This document shows positions 9,773-18,083 of a stretch of 64,000 bases of DNA, piece after piece. The DNA is from JAOUEA01 sp963790335. GTDB lineage: Bacteria; Actinomycetota; UBA4738; HRBIN12. Within the stretch, counting starts at the first letter, position 1; each line of letters opens with the position of its first letter. The position numbers and the translations under genes are program-made. A model generated the notes under the pieces. The model was given only the letters and a program-made list of their open reading frames with translations, had not been told where the DNA came from and ran no database searches. Location: NCBI GenBank assembly GCA_963790335.1, contig CAWBOB010000003.1, positions 186,001 through 250,000 on the forward strand, written 5' to 3'.

Positions 9773-10189
9773 ATTCATCCGGCTACCCCGGGAGCGGCGA
9801 CGACTCCATCTGCAGGCATGCGTCGCTCGATGGGACGTTCAGGATCGCTCGTGTCGCTGACGCCCTTCTCCGTCGCGCGGTCGGTCGCGCTTCGGTTGTC
9901 AGGCGCGGCGGGAGGAGCCGCGGACAAGGCCTCGAATACTGCGGGCGGTGTCCGCGGCACAGGCCGCGCGGTGCCCGGGTCCAACTGCCTGTCCGTGGCG
10001 CTGACGTCGTGGGTGCTGCTGCGATCGAGGGGGGCACGACCCCCGTGCTTCGCCTCGGCGTCTCCTCGGGCGGGTGGTTCGCCGCCCATGCCTGGATCGA
10101 GTGCGACGGTGCGGTGTTCTTGGGCGGCGACGCCGAGCCACGACTATCAGCAGCTCGAGGGCCCGGACATGATGCGTTGGGCGCGATAG
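9756..10189 (+). CDS. Lasso peptide B2 transglutaminase-like leader peptidase (frameshifted)
   Basis: Cleaves the leader from the precursor using a Cys-His-Asp triad. The pieces lie in different frames: the basic N-terminus ARFIRLPRERRRLHLQACVA from about 9756, then LTPFSVARSVALRL and PGSNCLSVALTSWVLLRSRG (catalytic Cys). A further shift gives LRLGVSSGGWFAAHAWIECDG (catalytic His) and GGDA. The tail SHDYQQLEGPDMMRWAR ends at 10189. At least three indels are needed. No normal start codon is visible in the first frame, so the 5' end is approximate. The product length (about 143 aa) and order after B1 fit the family. Confidence 0.82.
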
Positions 10190-12090
10190 CCGGAGTCTTC
10201 AATTTCGACGGGCGTCCCGTCGAGAACGGGCTGATCGACCGGATGCTCGGCCGGATGGTCCATAGAGCCCCCGATGGCATGCGATCGTGGGTCAACGGTC
10301 CGATCGCACTCGGGATCGGCTGATGCAGGTGACGCCCGAATCGGTCTTGGACAACCAGCCGTTCGAGGGCCCCGATGGCTCGGTGACCCTGTTCGACGGA
10401 AGGCTCGACGATCGCGACTATCTTGCCTCGATCCTGCAGAGTGGGGGCCGACGGTCTGTTCCGACCCCGCGCTGGTGAGCGCCGCGTATCGACGCTTTGA
10501 TGACGACTTCCCGCGGTGGCTTCTCGGCGACTATTGCGCCGCCGTGTCGACACGCCTCGAGGAAGCTGCTGCTGACGCGCGACGTGATGGGACCGAGGAC
10601 GCTTCATGTCTGGCGGAACGATCGGCACCGTGCGTCTTCGCGAGCGAGAGTCGGGGCCGTCCTGGCTCACCCGGACATCGCCGCGGTTCCGAGCCAGGAT
10701 CGACTCGCGAGGTGGTTGTTGGGACGCCGTGGCGGGCCGAAGACTCCTACCGGACGTTCTTCGAGGAGAATCGATTCGCTCCCGAAGGGATACGTGATGC
10801 GGGTGGGACATGGTGGCGCCAGATGGCGACGCTTCTGGACCTTCGATGAGGCGGTTGGTGATCGCGCATCGAACATCGAGGAGTACACCGAGGGGCTGCG
10901 ATCTCCGCTTCGACCGAGCGGTCGGTCGACGGATCCGAAGTAGCTATCCGGTGACCATTCCGGTCAGCGGAGGACTCGACTCCTCGTCGATCCTGGGCAC
11001 AGCCTTTCGCCAGGCAGGCGCCGGTCGATCCAACCGTTCTGGGTGTCACGTACTCCATGCGCGACGGCTCTGTAGCAGACGAAATGCGCTACATCGAAGC
11101 CATCGAGCGCCGATTCGACACCCATGTTCGATGGGTCCCGACGCCGAGCGCACTCGACGTTGATGGATGTGTCCGGAGCGTCCTCGAGGCGGAGTCCCCG
11201 CTGGGGCTCTGGCCCACCTTGAACGCCGGTTTGCATTCGGAGCTTGGAGTGAGCGGATCGCGAAGCCTGCTCTCCGGGCTCTGGGGCGATGAGGTGGCCT
11301 TCAGTCAGGGGGTATCTGGTCGACATGGCGCGGCGCCTGCGCTTCGTGTCGAGTCGCCGCCACCTGACGGAGTTCCCGAAGTGGTTTGCGGAGATTCATC
11401 AGCGGGTCGGACCATCACCAGTGGGCTCGTCCACGACATCGTCTACGCGCACACTCCCGATCTGCTGTATCGCGAGCGCGGCCTGTCTGGGTGCCCGACG
11501 GCGCGCGACAGGCGTCCGTGTTCACCGACGAGTTCCGGGCTCGGGCCGCGACGCGGTTCGCGCCTCCCGGCACGGCATCGCCAGTGGACGAGCTACCACA
11601 CCCAGGCGGTCCTCGGCGTCACCTCCGATTGGACCGCCATGACTCGGACCGAGATCCAGTCGAAGCTCGCACATCGGCACGGCGCCGAGGCGAGCTTCCC
11701 CTTCCTGGACCGAGATCTGGTCGGGTTCATCGCCTCGAACAACGGAGAGCTCATGAGCTGGCAAGGGAGTGCCCAAGGCAGGCTCTGCGCAAGGCTGCGT
11801 CCCCCGACCTTCCCACCATGATCAGGGATCGGACGATCGAAGGGTGAATGGACGTCGAGCATCGACGGTGTGCTGGGCCGGAGCTGGGCTTCGATGAAGG
11901 AGGCGCTCCTCGACGATGCATGTCTCGCGGTGCGGATCGGCGTGGTCGATCATGGGCGACTTGCACGAGCGCTTGACCGCCTCCGAACAGGCCCTCGCAG
12001 CATTGGAGCATGCAGACGCACCGATGGCTGCTCGACGTGTTCGCGCTCGAGGCATGGCTGCGAGCCTTCTCGCCAGACCGCGTCGGATAG
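10177..12090 (+). CDS. Lasso cyclase, asparagine-synthetase-like C protein (many frameshifts)
   Basis: Activates the side-chain carboxylate of the precursor with ATP and forms the macrolactam. The TTG at 10177 gives an N-terminus GAIAGVFNFDGRPVENG: the amidotransferase-like domain without the nucleophilic Cys2, as in lasso cyclases and unlike the asnB at 74-1924. Later segments in changing frames include VTPESVLDNQPF, RRFDDDFPRWLLGDYCAAV, LLLTRDVMGPRTLHV, the PP-loop VTIPVSGGLDSSSILG, GLWGDEV, and ASFPFLDRDLVGFIASNNGE. The C-terminus HRWLLDVFALEAWLRAFSP ends at TAG 12088-12090. The span is 3n (637 aa), a normal cyclase length, despite eight or so indels. It overlaps the B2 stop, and the precursor ATG follows 36 nt after its stop. 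Confidence 0.82.
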
Positions 12091-12126
12091 TTGCCATGCG
12101 TACATGCCTGTGCTTTCATCGCGGGC

Positions 12127-12288
12127 ATGACAGAGGAGACGCGAGTCGAAGCATCGCAGGAATCGGCCGAGATCAAGGCGCCCTATGCCCCGCCCACCTT
12201 CGAGCGCATCGGTTCCCTCGGGGAGCTGACCCGCACTCACACGAAGGGCGGCGTGGTGCAGGACGGCGGCGGCGCCTCGAGGGTCTGA
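12127..12288 (+). CDS. Putative lasso peptide precursor (A), 53 aa
   Basis: A small ORF between the cyclase and the kinase. Its leader contains Y20-x-x-P23-x-F25-x-x-x-G29 and T35, the YxxPxLxxxG...T signature that RRE and B2 recognise in actinobacterial lasso precursors. By the spacing in lariatin-type leaders, cleavage would fall after T35-R36, leaving a 17-residue core THTKGGVVQDGGGASRV. The only acidic core residue is Asp at core position 10, not the 7-9 of known lasso rings, so either cleavage is shifted or the chemistry differs. Ser sits third from the C-terminus, a possible target of the neighbouring kinase. There is no strong SD; the ATG at 12127 is chosen over the in-frame TTG at 12091. 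Confidence 0.72.
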   Translation: MTEETRVEASQESAEIKAPYAPPTFERIGSLGELTRTHTKGGVVQDGGGASRV

Positions 12289-12310
12289 GCTCCATCGATC
12301 CCTGAGTTCT

Positions 12311-13260
12311 TTGACGCCCACTCCCGCGAGGTCGTACAGGGCGTACGGTCTCGTGGTTTCGTGCCCCTGGAACTTCGCGTTCCCGCGGGGCTGAGGATGC
12401 GCAGCCCGACATCGTCGTTCGGGACTGGACCGACCGGGACGCTCCGAGGCCGCCGCGTCCTGCCGGACAGGAACCAGCCGAAGGTGGGCGTCTCGGCCGA
12501 CGGCGCCGACTACGTGCGTTGGGACGACCTCTTCGAGTTCCTGATCTCACCCGACGGCCGCCGGATCTTCGCGCGCAGGTTCGGTGAGGTCGATCTGGCG
12601 GCGCTCGAGGTCTACCTGTTCGGCGCCGTGCTCTCCTTCTCGTTGATCAAGCTCGGTTGGGAACCGATGCACGCAACCGCGGTGGTGGTCGACGGACGAG
12701 GCGTGGCCCTCATGGGGCATCCCGGGGAGGGCAAGTCGACCCTCGCGGCGCGATTCCTGGCTCAGGGGCACCGGCTGCTGACGGACGATCTGCTCTTGAT
12801 GGAGAGGGGGGATGACGGCTTCCTCGGCCGCTCCGGGCTTCCGCGGCTGAAGCTGAACGCCGACTCCTTCGAACGATTGGCGCCGGATCTCGATGCTCTC
12901 GGGGCTTTCAATCCCGCGTCAGGGAAGATGGTACTGAGGCTCGCCGACTCGATGTTCGAGGCGAGTGCGGTGCCGATCGCCAAGCTCTACAAGGTCGAGC
13001 CTGCGGGCCGCGACGCGTTGCCTGCTGCTCGATCCATCTACGGCGCGGATGGATTCAGCGCCCTGACGCGGAACGTCTTCAACAGCGTCGTCACTACTCC
13101 GACACGCCTGACGAGACAGCTCGCGTTCACCGAGGACGTGTGCGGGTCCGTGCCGGTCGCCGAGCTCATCGTGCCGAGGGACTTCGGTCGTCTCTCGGAG
13201 ACGGTGGCGTTCATCCAGGATGACGTGAGAGCGTTGATGCCACCGGTGGGAGCCACATGA
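12311..13260 (+). CDS. HprK-like serine kinase of the lasso cluster (5' frameshifts)
   Basis: Resembles the HPr-kinase-type tailoring enzyme of paeninodin-like lasso clusters, where the kinase phosphorylates a C-terminal Ser of the precursor. The intact part carries MHATAVVVDGRGVALMGHPG with the P-loop GHPGEGKST, then HRLLTDDLLLM with the catalytic acidic pair. The N-terminus is scattered over three frames. TTG 12311 gives a reading containing RSYRAYGLVVSCPW, typical of this family. EDAQPDIVVRDWTDRDAP follows in a second frame, and VSADGADYVRWDDLFEF onward (from about 12490) is in the third. A GTG at 12361 is an alternative start in the last frame. It begins 22 bp after the precursor. Confidence 0.82.
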
Positions 13261-14068
13261 CCGTGAGAACTTCCCCCGGCCGCGCCGTGAGCCGGTAGTT
13301 CTGCTCCACGAGCTCGAGACCGTGTCTGGAGGTCAGGCCCTCGAACGTCGCCGCGTCGGCGTACGGCAGGTAGTCCCTGTGATGGATCACGGCTCTCCCC
13401 CCGGGCCGCAGGATCCGAGGGAAGTCCTTGAGGAGACGCTCCGCCCACGCCTCGTCGAAATCCACGAACACGCCGTAGGCGAAGATGGACATCCGCGGAA
13501 TCATCCTCGATGGCGGTGAGGGAGCCATCGTCCGAAACGTGGTAGTCGACGTTGTTCGCAGACGCAAATCGCTGCCTGCAGAGATCGATCGCCTTACCTG
13601 ACACGTCGATCAAGATCAGGCGATCGCACGCAGGTTGCAGATGTGCACTCCATCGGCCGCTTCCCGGCCCTATCTCGAGCACGGTGGACCCAGCGTCTAG
13701 GTGATCCAGGATGAGGTTGCGCATCAGCCTGTGACGCCCACTGCTCGTTCGAGACGCCTCTGAGACGCTCCACCCCCCTCGTCCAGTCGTCACCGTCGTG
13801 CCAGTCGTAGGCGTCCCAGTACTCCCGCGTCCTGCGGACCGCATCGGGGTCATTGCCTGTCAACAGACCCGTGATGGCTCCGGGGCCGTGAATGCCACGC
13901 CGCTGCTCGACTCCGGCCATCCGTCGATCGAGCCAGTGGGACAGCCGGCCCGGTGCCCACTCCAAGGCCCTCAGCAGGGTCCACTCGAGCCCGTACCACT
14001 CGTGATACCGACGAAGCTTCCGGCACCTCGTTCATCACGGAGCTTGGACCCCGCCCTCCTGAGCGCAT
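13211..14068 (-). CDS. Class I SAM-dependent methyltransferase (frameshifted)
   Basis: Motif I is STVLEIGPGSGRWSAHLQP, followed by LILIDVSGKAIDLCRQRFAS and, in another frame, MSIFAYGVFVDFDEAWAERL and FPRILRPGGRAVIHHRDYL. The N-terminus (ATG at 14066-14068) reads GGRGPSSVMNEVPEASSVSR and then continues in another frame through the GRLSHWLDRR region. At least three indels occur, cancelling to 3n (285 aa). It is convergent with the kinase and overlaps its last 50 bp. It may modify the lasso product or a sugar, but nothing in the sequence fixes the substrate. Confidence 0.75.
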
Positions 14069-14258
14069 GAAGGGATGATAGGGCCCCCGCACCGTGGGCG
14101 GTCCTCGACGGTCCGCCCTGATGACCCTATGGGTCGATGCACCCGCCGTGGCGAGACGGAGGAACGCCTCTCCACGTCCAGGATCATTGGGACGCGCTCA
14201 TCAGGATCCAGGAGCCTACGTACCTCGGGCCGTTCGGGCATGGCTCGAGACGAGCTCT
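14069..14258. other. Intergenic stretch upstream of the rplJ promoter
   Basis: Apart from the start regions of the divergent methyltransferase and rplJ transcripts I see no gene, repeat or clear regulatory signal here. The open frames crossing it have no recognisable protein features. The usual rplK-rplA pair is not present upstream of rplJ. Confidence 0.5.
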
Positions 14259-14288
14259 TTGTCGCTGCGCCCGCCGCTCCTCTATCCT
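14259..14288 (+). promoter_or_regulatory. Candidate sigma-70-type promoter of rplJL
   Basis: TTGTCG (14259-14264), an 18-bp spacer and TATCCT (14283-14288). A start about 7 nt downstream would put the RNA 5' end exactly at the first leader helix at 14296. Confidence 0.45.
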
Positions 14289-14295
14289 TCCCGCG

Positions 14296-14423
14296 CCGCA
14301 GACAGCAGGGGCGCTCAGCGCGTAATCCCCGCCGGGGTACCTGCCGAGGCGAACGAAGACGGCGGCGCCACGATGCGCGTCTCCGCTGTCTGCGGGGACG
14401 CGTTGTTCGTTCTTGGAGGCGCG
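14296..14423 (+). ncRNA. L10 leader (ribosomal protein autoregulatory 5' UTR)
   Basis: Segment CCGCAGACAGC (14296-14306) is the exact reverse complement of GCTGTCTGCGG (14385-14395). Between them lies CCTGCCGAGG (about 14340-14348), similar to the conserved actinobacterial L10 leader. The 3' strand of this long-range pairing overlaps the terminator hairpin at 14376-14402, so the two folds exclude each other. This is the expected design for L10(L12)4 binding to repress its own operon. Confidence 0.72.
14376..14414 (+). terminator. Attenuator hairpin in the rplJ leader
   Basis: An 11-bp stem (14376-14386 with 14392-14402, one G-U pair) with a 5-nt loop, followed by the T-rich run TTGTTCGTTCTT. 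The rplJ SD GGAGG (14415-14419) comes directly after. It competes with the long-range leader pairing. Confidence 0.7.
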
Positions 14424-15119
14424 ATGCCAAACTCGCAGAAGATCGAGCGGGTCGCGGAGCTCAAGGAGCGGATCGAGGGTCCGACGCGCTGCTGCTCACC
14501 GAGTACCGGGGCCTCACGGTGTCCGAGATCGCCGAGCTCCGCCGATCGCTCCGCGAGGGCGGCGCCAGCTTCGCGGTCATCAAGAACACCTTGATGCGGA
14601 GGGCGGCGAGCGATGCCGGGCATCGAGGAGCTCGCAGAGTTCTTGAGCGGCCCGAGCGCGGTGGCGTTCGTCTCCGGCGACCCCGTCGCGGCGGCGAAAT
14701 CCATCAAGGCCGCGTCGAAGCAGTACCCCGCCCTCGTCCTGAAGGGCGGCTACATGGACGGCCAGGTGCTCGACGCCGCGAGGCGACCGGCGCTGGCGGA
14801 CCTGCGAGACCCGCGAGGAGATGCTCTCGAAGATCGCCGGTCTGCTGAAGAGCGAGATGTCGCGGGCGGCGCGACTGTTCGTGCGGCGCCAGTCGCAGTT
14901 CCTGTCGCTGCTCGAGGCGTACAAGGAGAAGGTTCCCGCTGAGGAGACGCCGAGGACGAGGCGTCGCGGCCGAGCGAAGCTCCTGCCGAGGCCTGCCGAG
15001 GCCGAGACCTCGAGACACGACGGACGAGCCTGCCGAAGCCGAACGAGGCCGTCGAGACGAGCACCGACCGACGAACCCGAGGCCGACGAGCCCGAGACGA
15101 GACGACCGAGGAGGAGTGA
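14424..15119 (+). CDS. rplJ: 50S ribosomal protein L10 (frameshifted)
   Basis: Anchors the L7/L12 stalk on the large subunit and represses its own mRNA. The ATG at 14424 follows the SD. The frames give PNSQKIERVAELKERIEG, then LLLTEYRGLTVSEIAELRRS and GGASFAVIKNTLMRRAA, then LAEFLSGPSAVAFVSGDPV, then LSKIAGLLKSEMSRAARLF. Shifts lie near 14480, 14610 and 14790, with more in the tail. The span is 3n (231 aa), longer than the usual 165-190 aa because of a Glu/Ala-rich C-terminal extension that ends before TGA 15117-15119. An essential gene broken this often points to consensus errors. Confidence 0.9.
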
Positions 15120-15122
15120 GCG

Positions 15123-15512
15123 ATGGCGAAGATGAGCACCGACGATCTGCTCGAGCAGTTCAAGGAGATGACCCTCCTCGAGCTCTCCGAGTTCATCAAG
15201 CAGTTCGAGGAGACGTTCGACGTCAGACCGCTGCCGCGGCCGCCCGATGATGATGGCCGCGCCCGGCGGCGCGGCGCGGCGCCGAGGCGCGCCGAGGAGC
15301 AGACGGAGTTCGACGTGGTCCTCACGGCCGCAGGCGACCAGAAGATCCAGGTGATCAAGGAGGTCCGCGCGCTCACGAGCCTCGGTCTGAAGGAGGCCAA
15401 GGACCTCGTGGACAGCGCGCCGAAGCCGGTCCTGGAGAAGGTCAACAAGGAGTCGGCCGACAAGGCGAAGGATCGGCTCGAGGGCGCCGGCGCAACCGTC
15501 GAGATCAAGTAG
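15123..15512 (+). CDS. rplL: 50S ribosomal protein L7/L12 (internally compensated frameshifts)
   Basis: Stalk protein that recruits translation factors; starts 4 nt after rplJ. The N-terminal dimerisation domain (EMTLLELSEFIKQFEETFDV) and C-terminal domain (VLTAAGDQKIQVIKEVRALT, then LGLKEAKDLVDSAPKPV) are normal. The linker reads as Arg/Pro/Asp-rich in frame. Shifted by one it becomes the expected Thr-Ala run, Pro-Met-Met-Met, Ala-Ala-Pro-Gly-Gly-Ala hinge (15213-15300). Several small indels that cancel out have therefore scrambled the hinge in this sequence. The length of 129 aa is normal. Confidence 0.93.
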   Translation: MAKMSTDDLLEQFKEMTLLELSEFIKQFEETFDVRPLPRPPDDDGRARRRGAAPRRAEEQTEFDVVLTAAGDQKIQVIKEVRALTSLGLKEAKDLVDSAPKPVLEKVNKESADKAKDRLEGAGATVEIK

Positions 15513-15598
15513 CGCGCAGGTGGCTGCCGCGTTCGGGCACTGTGCTAGCGGCGCGAGCGGGGACGGTGCTGCATCGACCGAAGGGGGATCGTGCGGGC

Positions 15599-16009
15599 AT
15601 GACAAGACAGCGAAGGCGGCATTTCGGTAACCGTCTGCGCGAATCGCGTCTGGCGGCCGGTCTCAGCCAGGCGAGCTGGAAGACATCTCCGGCATCCCGA
15701 AGGCGCGGTTGTCTCGTTACGAGAACGGCCACGTGGAGCCCTCGATCCAGACCCTGGCCCGACTGGCTCGAGCGTTGAACGTCTCTGAGGCCTCGCTGCT
15801 CGGCGACGAGCGAGCGGCGATGGAGGAGTTCTTCAAGGTCCTGGCGGACGCGGCGTCTGATCTCGTCGAAGGAGCAGGGCGCTCGCCTCGCCAAGCCGTC
15901 GCCGACATGGTGAAGGCGCTCGGCGGCATCGAGTCGGTCGCTGGGCCAGGCGACGGTGTGGGGCCTTCAGCCACGGTGGAGAACGCCGGTAGCGGCTTCG
16001 CCTGTCTAG
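15599..16009 (+). CDS. XRE-family helix-turn-helix regulator (frameshifted, 3' end uncertain)
   Basis: A small DNA-binding regulator. ATG 15599 gives RRHFGNRLRESRLAAGLSQ; after a shift near 15672 the reading is EDISGIPKARLSRYENGHVE and PSIQTLARLARALNVSEASL, a complete Cro/CI-type HTH. The rest (FFKVLADAASDLVEG onward) is helical and unrecognised. No stop appears in the visible frame until far into the opposite-strand gene, so the true end is probably at a nearby stop in another frame (about 15992 or 16009). Target genes are unknown; it lies between rplL and a DUF4012 gene. Confidence 0.7.
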
Positions 16010-16038
16010 GCCGCACGGCGGACGACGCATTCATTCCG

Positions 16039-18003
16039 CTAGGCCGCGAGGGAGTAGACGACCACCAGCTCCGTCGGCGATGTGGGTGCGCCTTCCCATC
16101 GGATGGTCCCATCGTTGACGACCGAACCCGGCGGCATCGAAACCACCTGCGCCCCTCCTGGCAGCTCCAGCTCGATGGTGTGTGCGATGGGTCGGAGCGA
16201 CGGTTGCGGTCTCACCTGTGTGCGAGATGTCCACACGTCGGCGCCTTCGACCGCAGCGTCGGGATCGTCGTACGTGACGGTTGCGGTCGAACTCGCTCCC
16301 GGATCGGCGAACAAGAACGCATCGGCGAGCGGATGTCCGTACGCCTCGTCGATACCACTCAGCGACTGACCCGTCACCCTCACCTTCGGCGAGATGGCTT
16401 CCGTGGGCAAGTAGATCTCGACGTCCACCCCCCACCAGCCGACGGGAACATCGCGTCCGTCACCCAGGAGCTCCGAGGCTGGACCGGTCGGGGCGTCGTT
16501 CCGCATCGTCACAGAGGTCTCGACCTTCGACGAGCCGTCGTCGCTCAGCGCCACTCGGGACGACACGGTCCGCTCCGCGAAGTAACCCGCCTTGCTCGCC
16601 GACGCGTCCTGCCATATCACCGCGAGAGGATGGGTCCCCAGCTCGAAGCGACCTGCTGCACCGAGGCGGTCGATCGACCGCTGATCGGCTGCATCGCGCA
16701 GGAACAGCGCGAGGTGGCCCGTGCGCGCCCCGAGCGACATGGCGCTCGCCAGCGTGGCTGGATCCGGCCGGCCTGTGAGGAATGCCCTGAACAAGTCTCC
16801 CCCGAGCTGTCCCTGCACCGCATCGATCGAGTCCTGGTCCTCGATCTCGAAGACACCGCGGTGGAACACGTCGATGAGGTTGTCGGCCGTGATGGGTTCG
16901 GGCCAGGCTCCGGAGGCGACGGGTCCTGTCGAACGCAGCATCTCGGCCATCCAGACGGTATCGGTCCAGAGCACGCCGTCGACGGGTGCTCGCCCCGCTT
17001 CGCGCCAGATCGCCATCGCGATCCGCGACGAGGCCGGCACGTCGGGTGGGTAGTTCGAGGCCCACATCGTCGTCCGAAGACCGAAGACCCCGTATCGGCG
17101 CCCGAGCTCGGCCGGAACGGGAACGGCCTGCACCTGCTTCACATCGGCGACTGGATCGAGGGAAGAGAGTGAGACGCGACCGGCCTTGGCTTCGAGCGTT
17201 CCGACGAAGCCGAGGAAACCTCCGGTGCCGCGGGGTGCCGCGAGGTTCTGGAAGGCGAGCAGATAGCGTCGCGAGTCGTCGCCGCCGAGCAAATGTGGCA
17301 ACGTCCGCGCCAGCGTGCTCGCGTCGTCGACGAGGCCGGTCTGCCGATCGAGCTCGGCCCTCGCCTCACGCACGACGTGGGCGATCGGCTGCAGGAAGCC
17401 TTCGGGGGAGAGCGCATGCAACGCGCTCGAGGCGCGCTCGAGATCGGCGACCGCAGATTCCACGTCGGGGGTCGCAGCCTCGATCGCGTCGAGGTCGACG
17501 GCGCCGCCAGCACCGAGCAGCTCGAAGTCCTGCGAGCCCCACCCCGCGGCATCCGCCGCTCGCGCGAGCGCGGATCCAGCCGAGGCGGCCCATTCCGCCG
17601 ATCGTGCGATCGGCACGATCGATCTCACGTCATCCCCGATCCACGGCAGGAAGCTTCCAGCCACCACGGCGGGGTGAAAGCGGAAAGACGCTGCGTCACG
17701 GGCCAGCTCGCCCGCGCGTCGCATGCAATCAGCGGCGCCTGCCACGTTGCGAGAACGAAGCCCTTCTACTCCACATGCGAGCTCTTCCCGGGCGTCGACC
17801 AGGGCGTTGCGGGTCGTCCAACCGGCCCAGGCGGCATCGGCCATGAACAGGATCACGGCCGTTGCGATGACGCCCATGACGACGGATCGCCGCCTGTGGC
17901 GGCGATGACGGAGCGCGCGCGATGGTGTGACAACCGGGGCCGACACTTCCACCAACCCTACCGTCACGATAGGTCCGGAATCGGCTACCGAGCGTCGTTG
18001 CAT
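16039..18003 (-). CDS. DUF4012 membrane-anchored surface protein (paralogue 1)
   Basis: A 654-aa protein with a basic N-terminus and one membrane segment (about residues 41-60), leaving a large extracytoplasmic domain. Matching segments shared with the paralogue at 19801-21726 include AGSFLPWIGDD, RRYLLAFQNLAAPRGTGGFL, GVLWTDTVWMAEMLRSTGPV and RTVSSRVALSDDGSSKVETS, which identify the DUF4012 family. Family members often sit in exopolysaccharide or cell-envelope loci of actinobacteria; biochemical function is unknown to me. It is convergent with the XRE gene and divergent from the small secreted protein. Confidence 0.8.
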   Translation of the reverse strand: MQRRSVADSGPIVTVGLVEVSAPVVTPSRALRHRRHRRRSVVMGVIATAVILFMADAAWAGWTTRNALVDAREELACGVEGLRSRNVAGAADCMRRAGELARDAASFRFHPAVVAGSFLPWIGDDVRSIVPIARSAEWAASAGSALARAADAAGWGSQDFELLGAGGAVDLDAIEAATPDVESAVADLERASSALHALSPEGFLQPIAHVVREARAELDRQTGLVDDASTLARTLPHLLGGDDSRRYLLAFQNLAAPRGTGGFLGFVGTLEAKAGRVSLSSLDPVADVKQVQAVPVPAELGRRYGVFGLRTTMWASNYPPDVPASSRIAMAIWREAGRAPVDGVLWTDTVWMAEMLRSTGPVASGAWPEPITADNLIDVFHRGVFEIEDQDSIDAVQGQLGGDLFRAFLTGRPDPATLASAMSLGARTGHLALFLRDAADQRSIDRLGAAGRFELGTHPLAVIWQDASASKAGYFAERTVSSRVALSDDGSSKVETSVTMRNDAPTGPASELLGDGRDVPVGWWGVDVEIYLPTEAISPKVRVTGQSLSGIDEAYGHPLADAFLFADPGASSTATVTYDDPDAAVEGADVWTSRTQVRPQPSLRPIAHTIELELPGGAQVVSMPPGSVVNDGTIRWEGAPTSPTELVVVYSLAA

Positions 18004-18016
18004 CGGGTCTCATCGG

Positions 18017-18022
18017 CTTATA
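18017..18022 (-). promoter_or_regulatory. Candidate -10 (TATAAG) for the DUF4012 gene in a divergent region
   Basis: On the minus strand TATAAG lies 13 nt before the ATG at 18003. The overlapping plus-strand TATACC could serve the divergent secreted-protein gene. No clear -35 was found for either direction. Confidence 0.3.
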
Positions 18023-18083
18023 CCCTGGCTGGGTCCAGGTGGGCCCCCACCGAACACACGAGTGCGACGCAAGGAGCGGAACC

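Noticed and set aside
7988..14068. Interpreting the broken B2, cyclase and methyltransferase as a dead cluster
   Set aside because: Adjacent essential genes show the same kind of damage and several broken genes retain 3n length, so sequencing error is the simpler explanation; it cannot be excluded without reads.
15709..17172. A 487-codon plus-strand frame continuing from the XRE regulator
   Set aside because: Only the first about 90 codons look like protein; the rest is antisense to the DUF4012 gene. The true gene probably ends near 15992-16009 after an indel.
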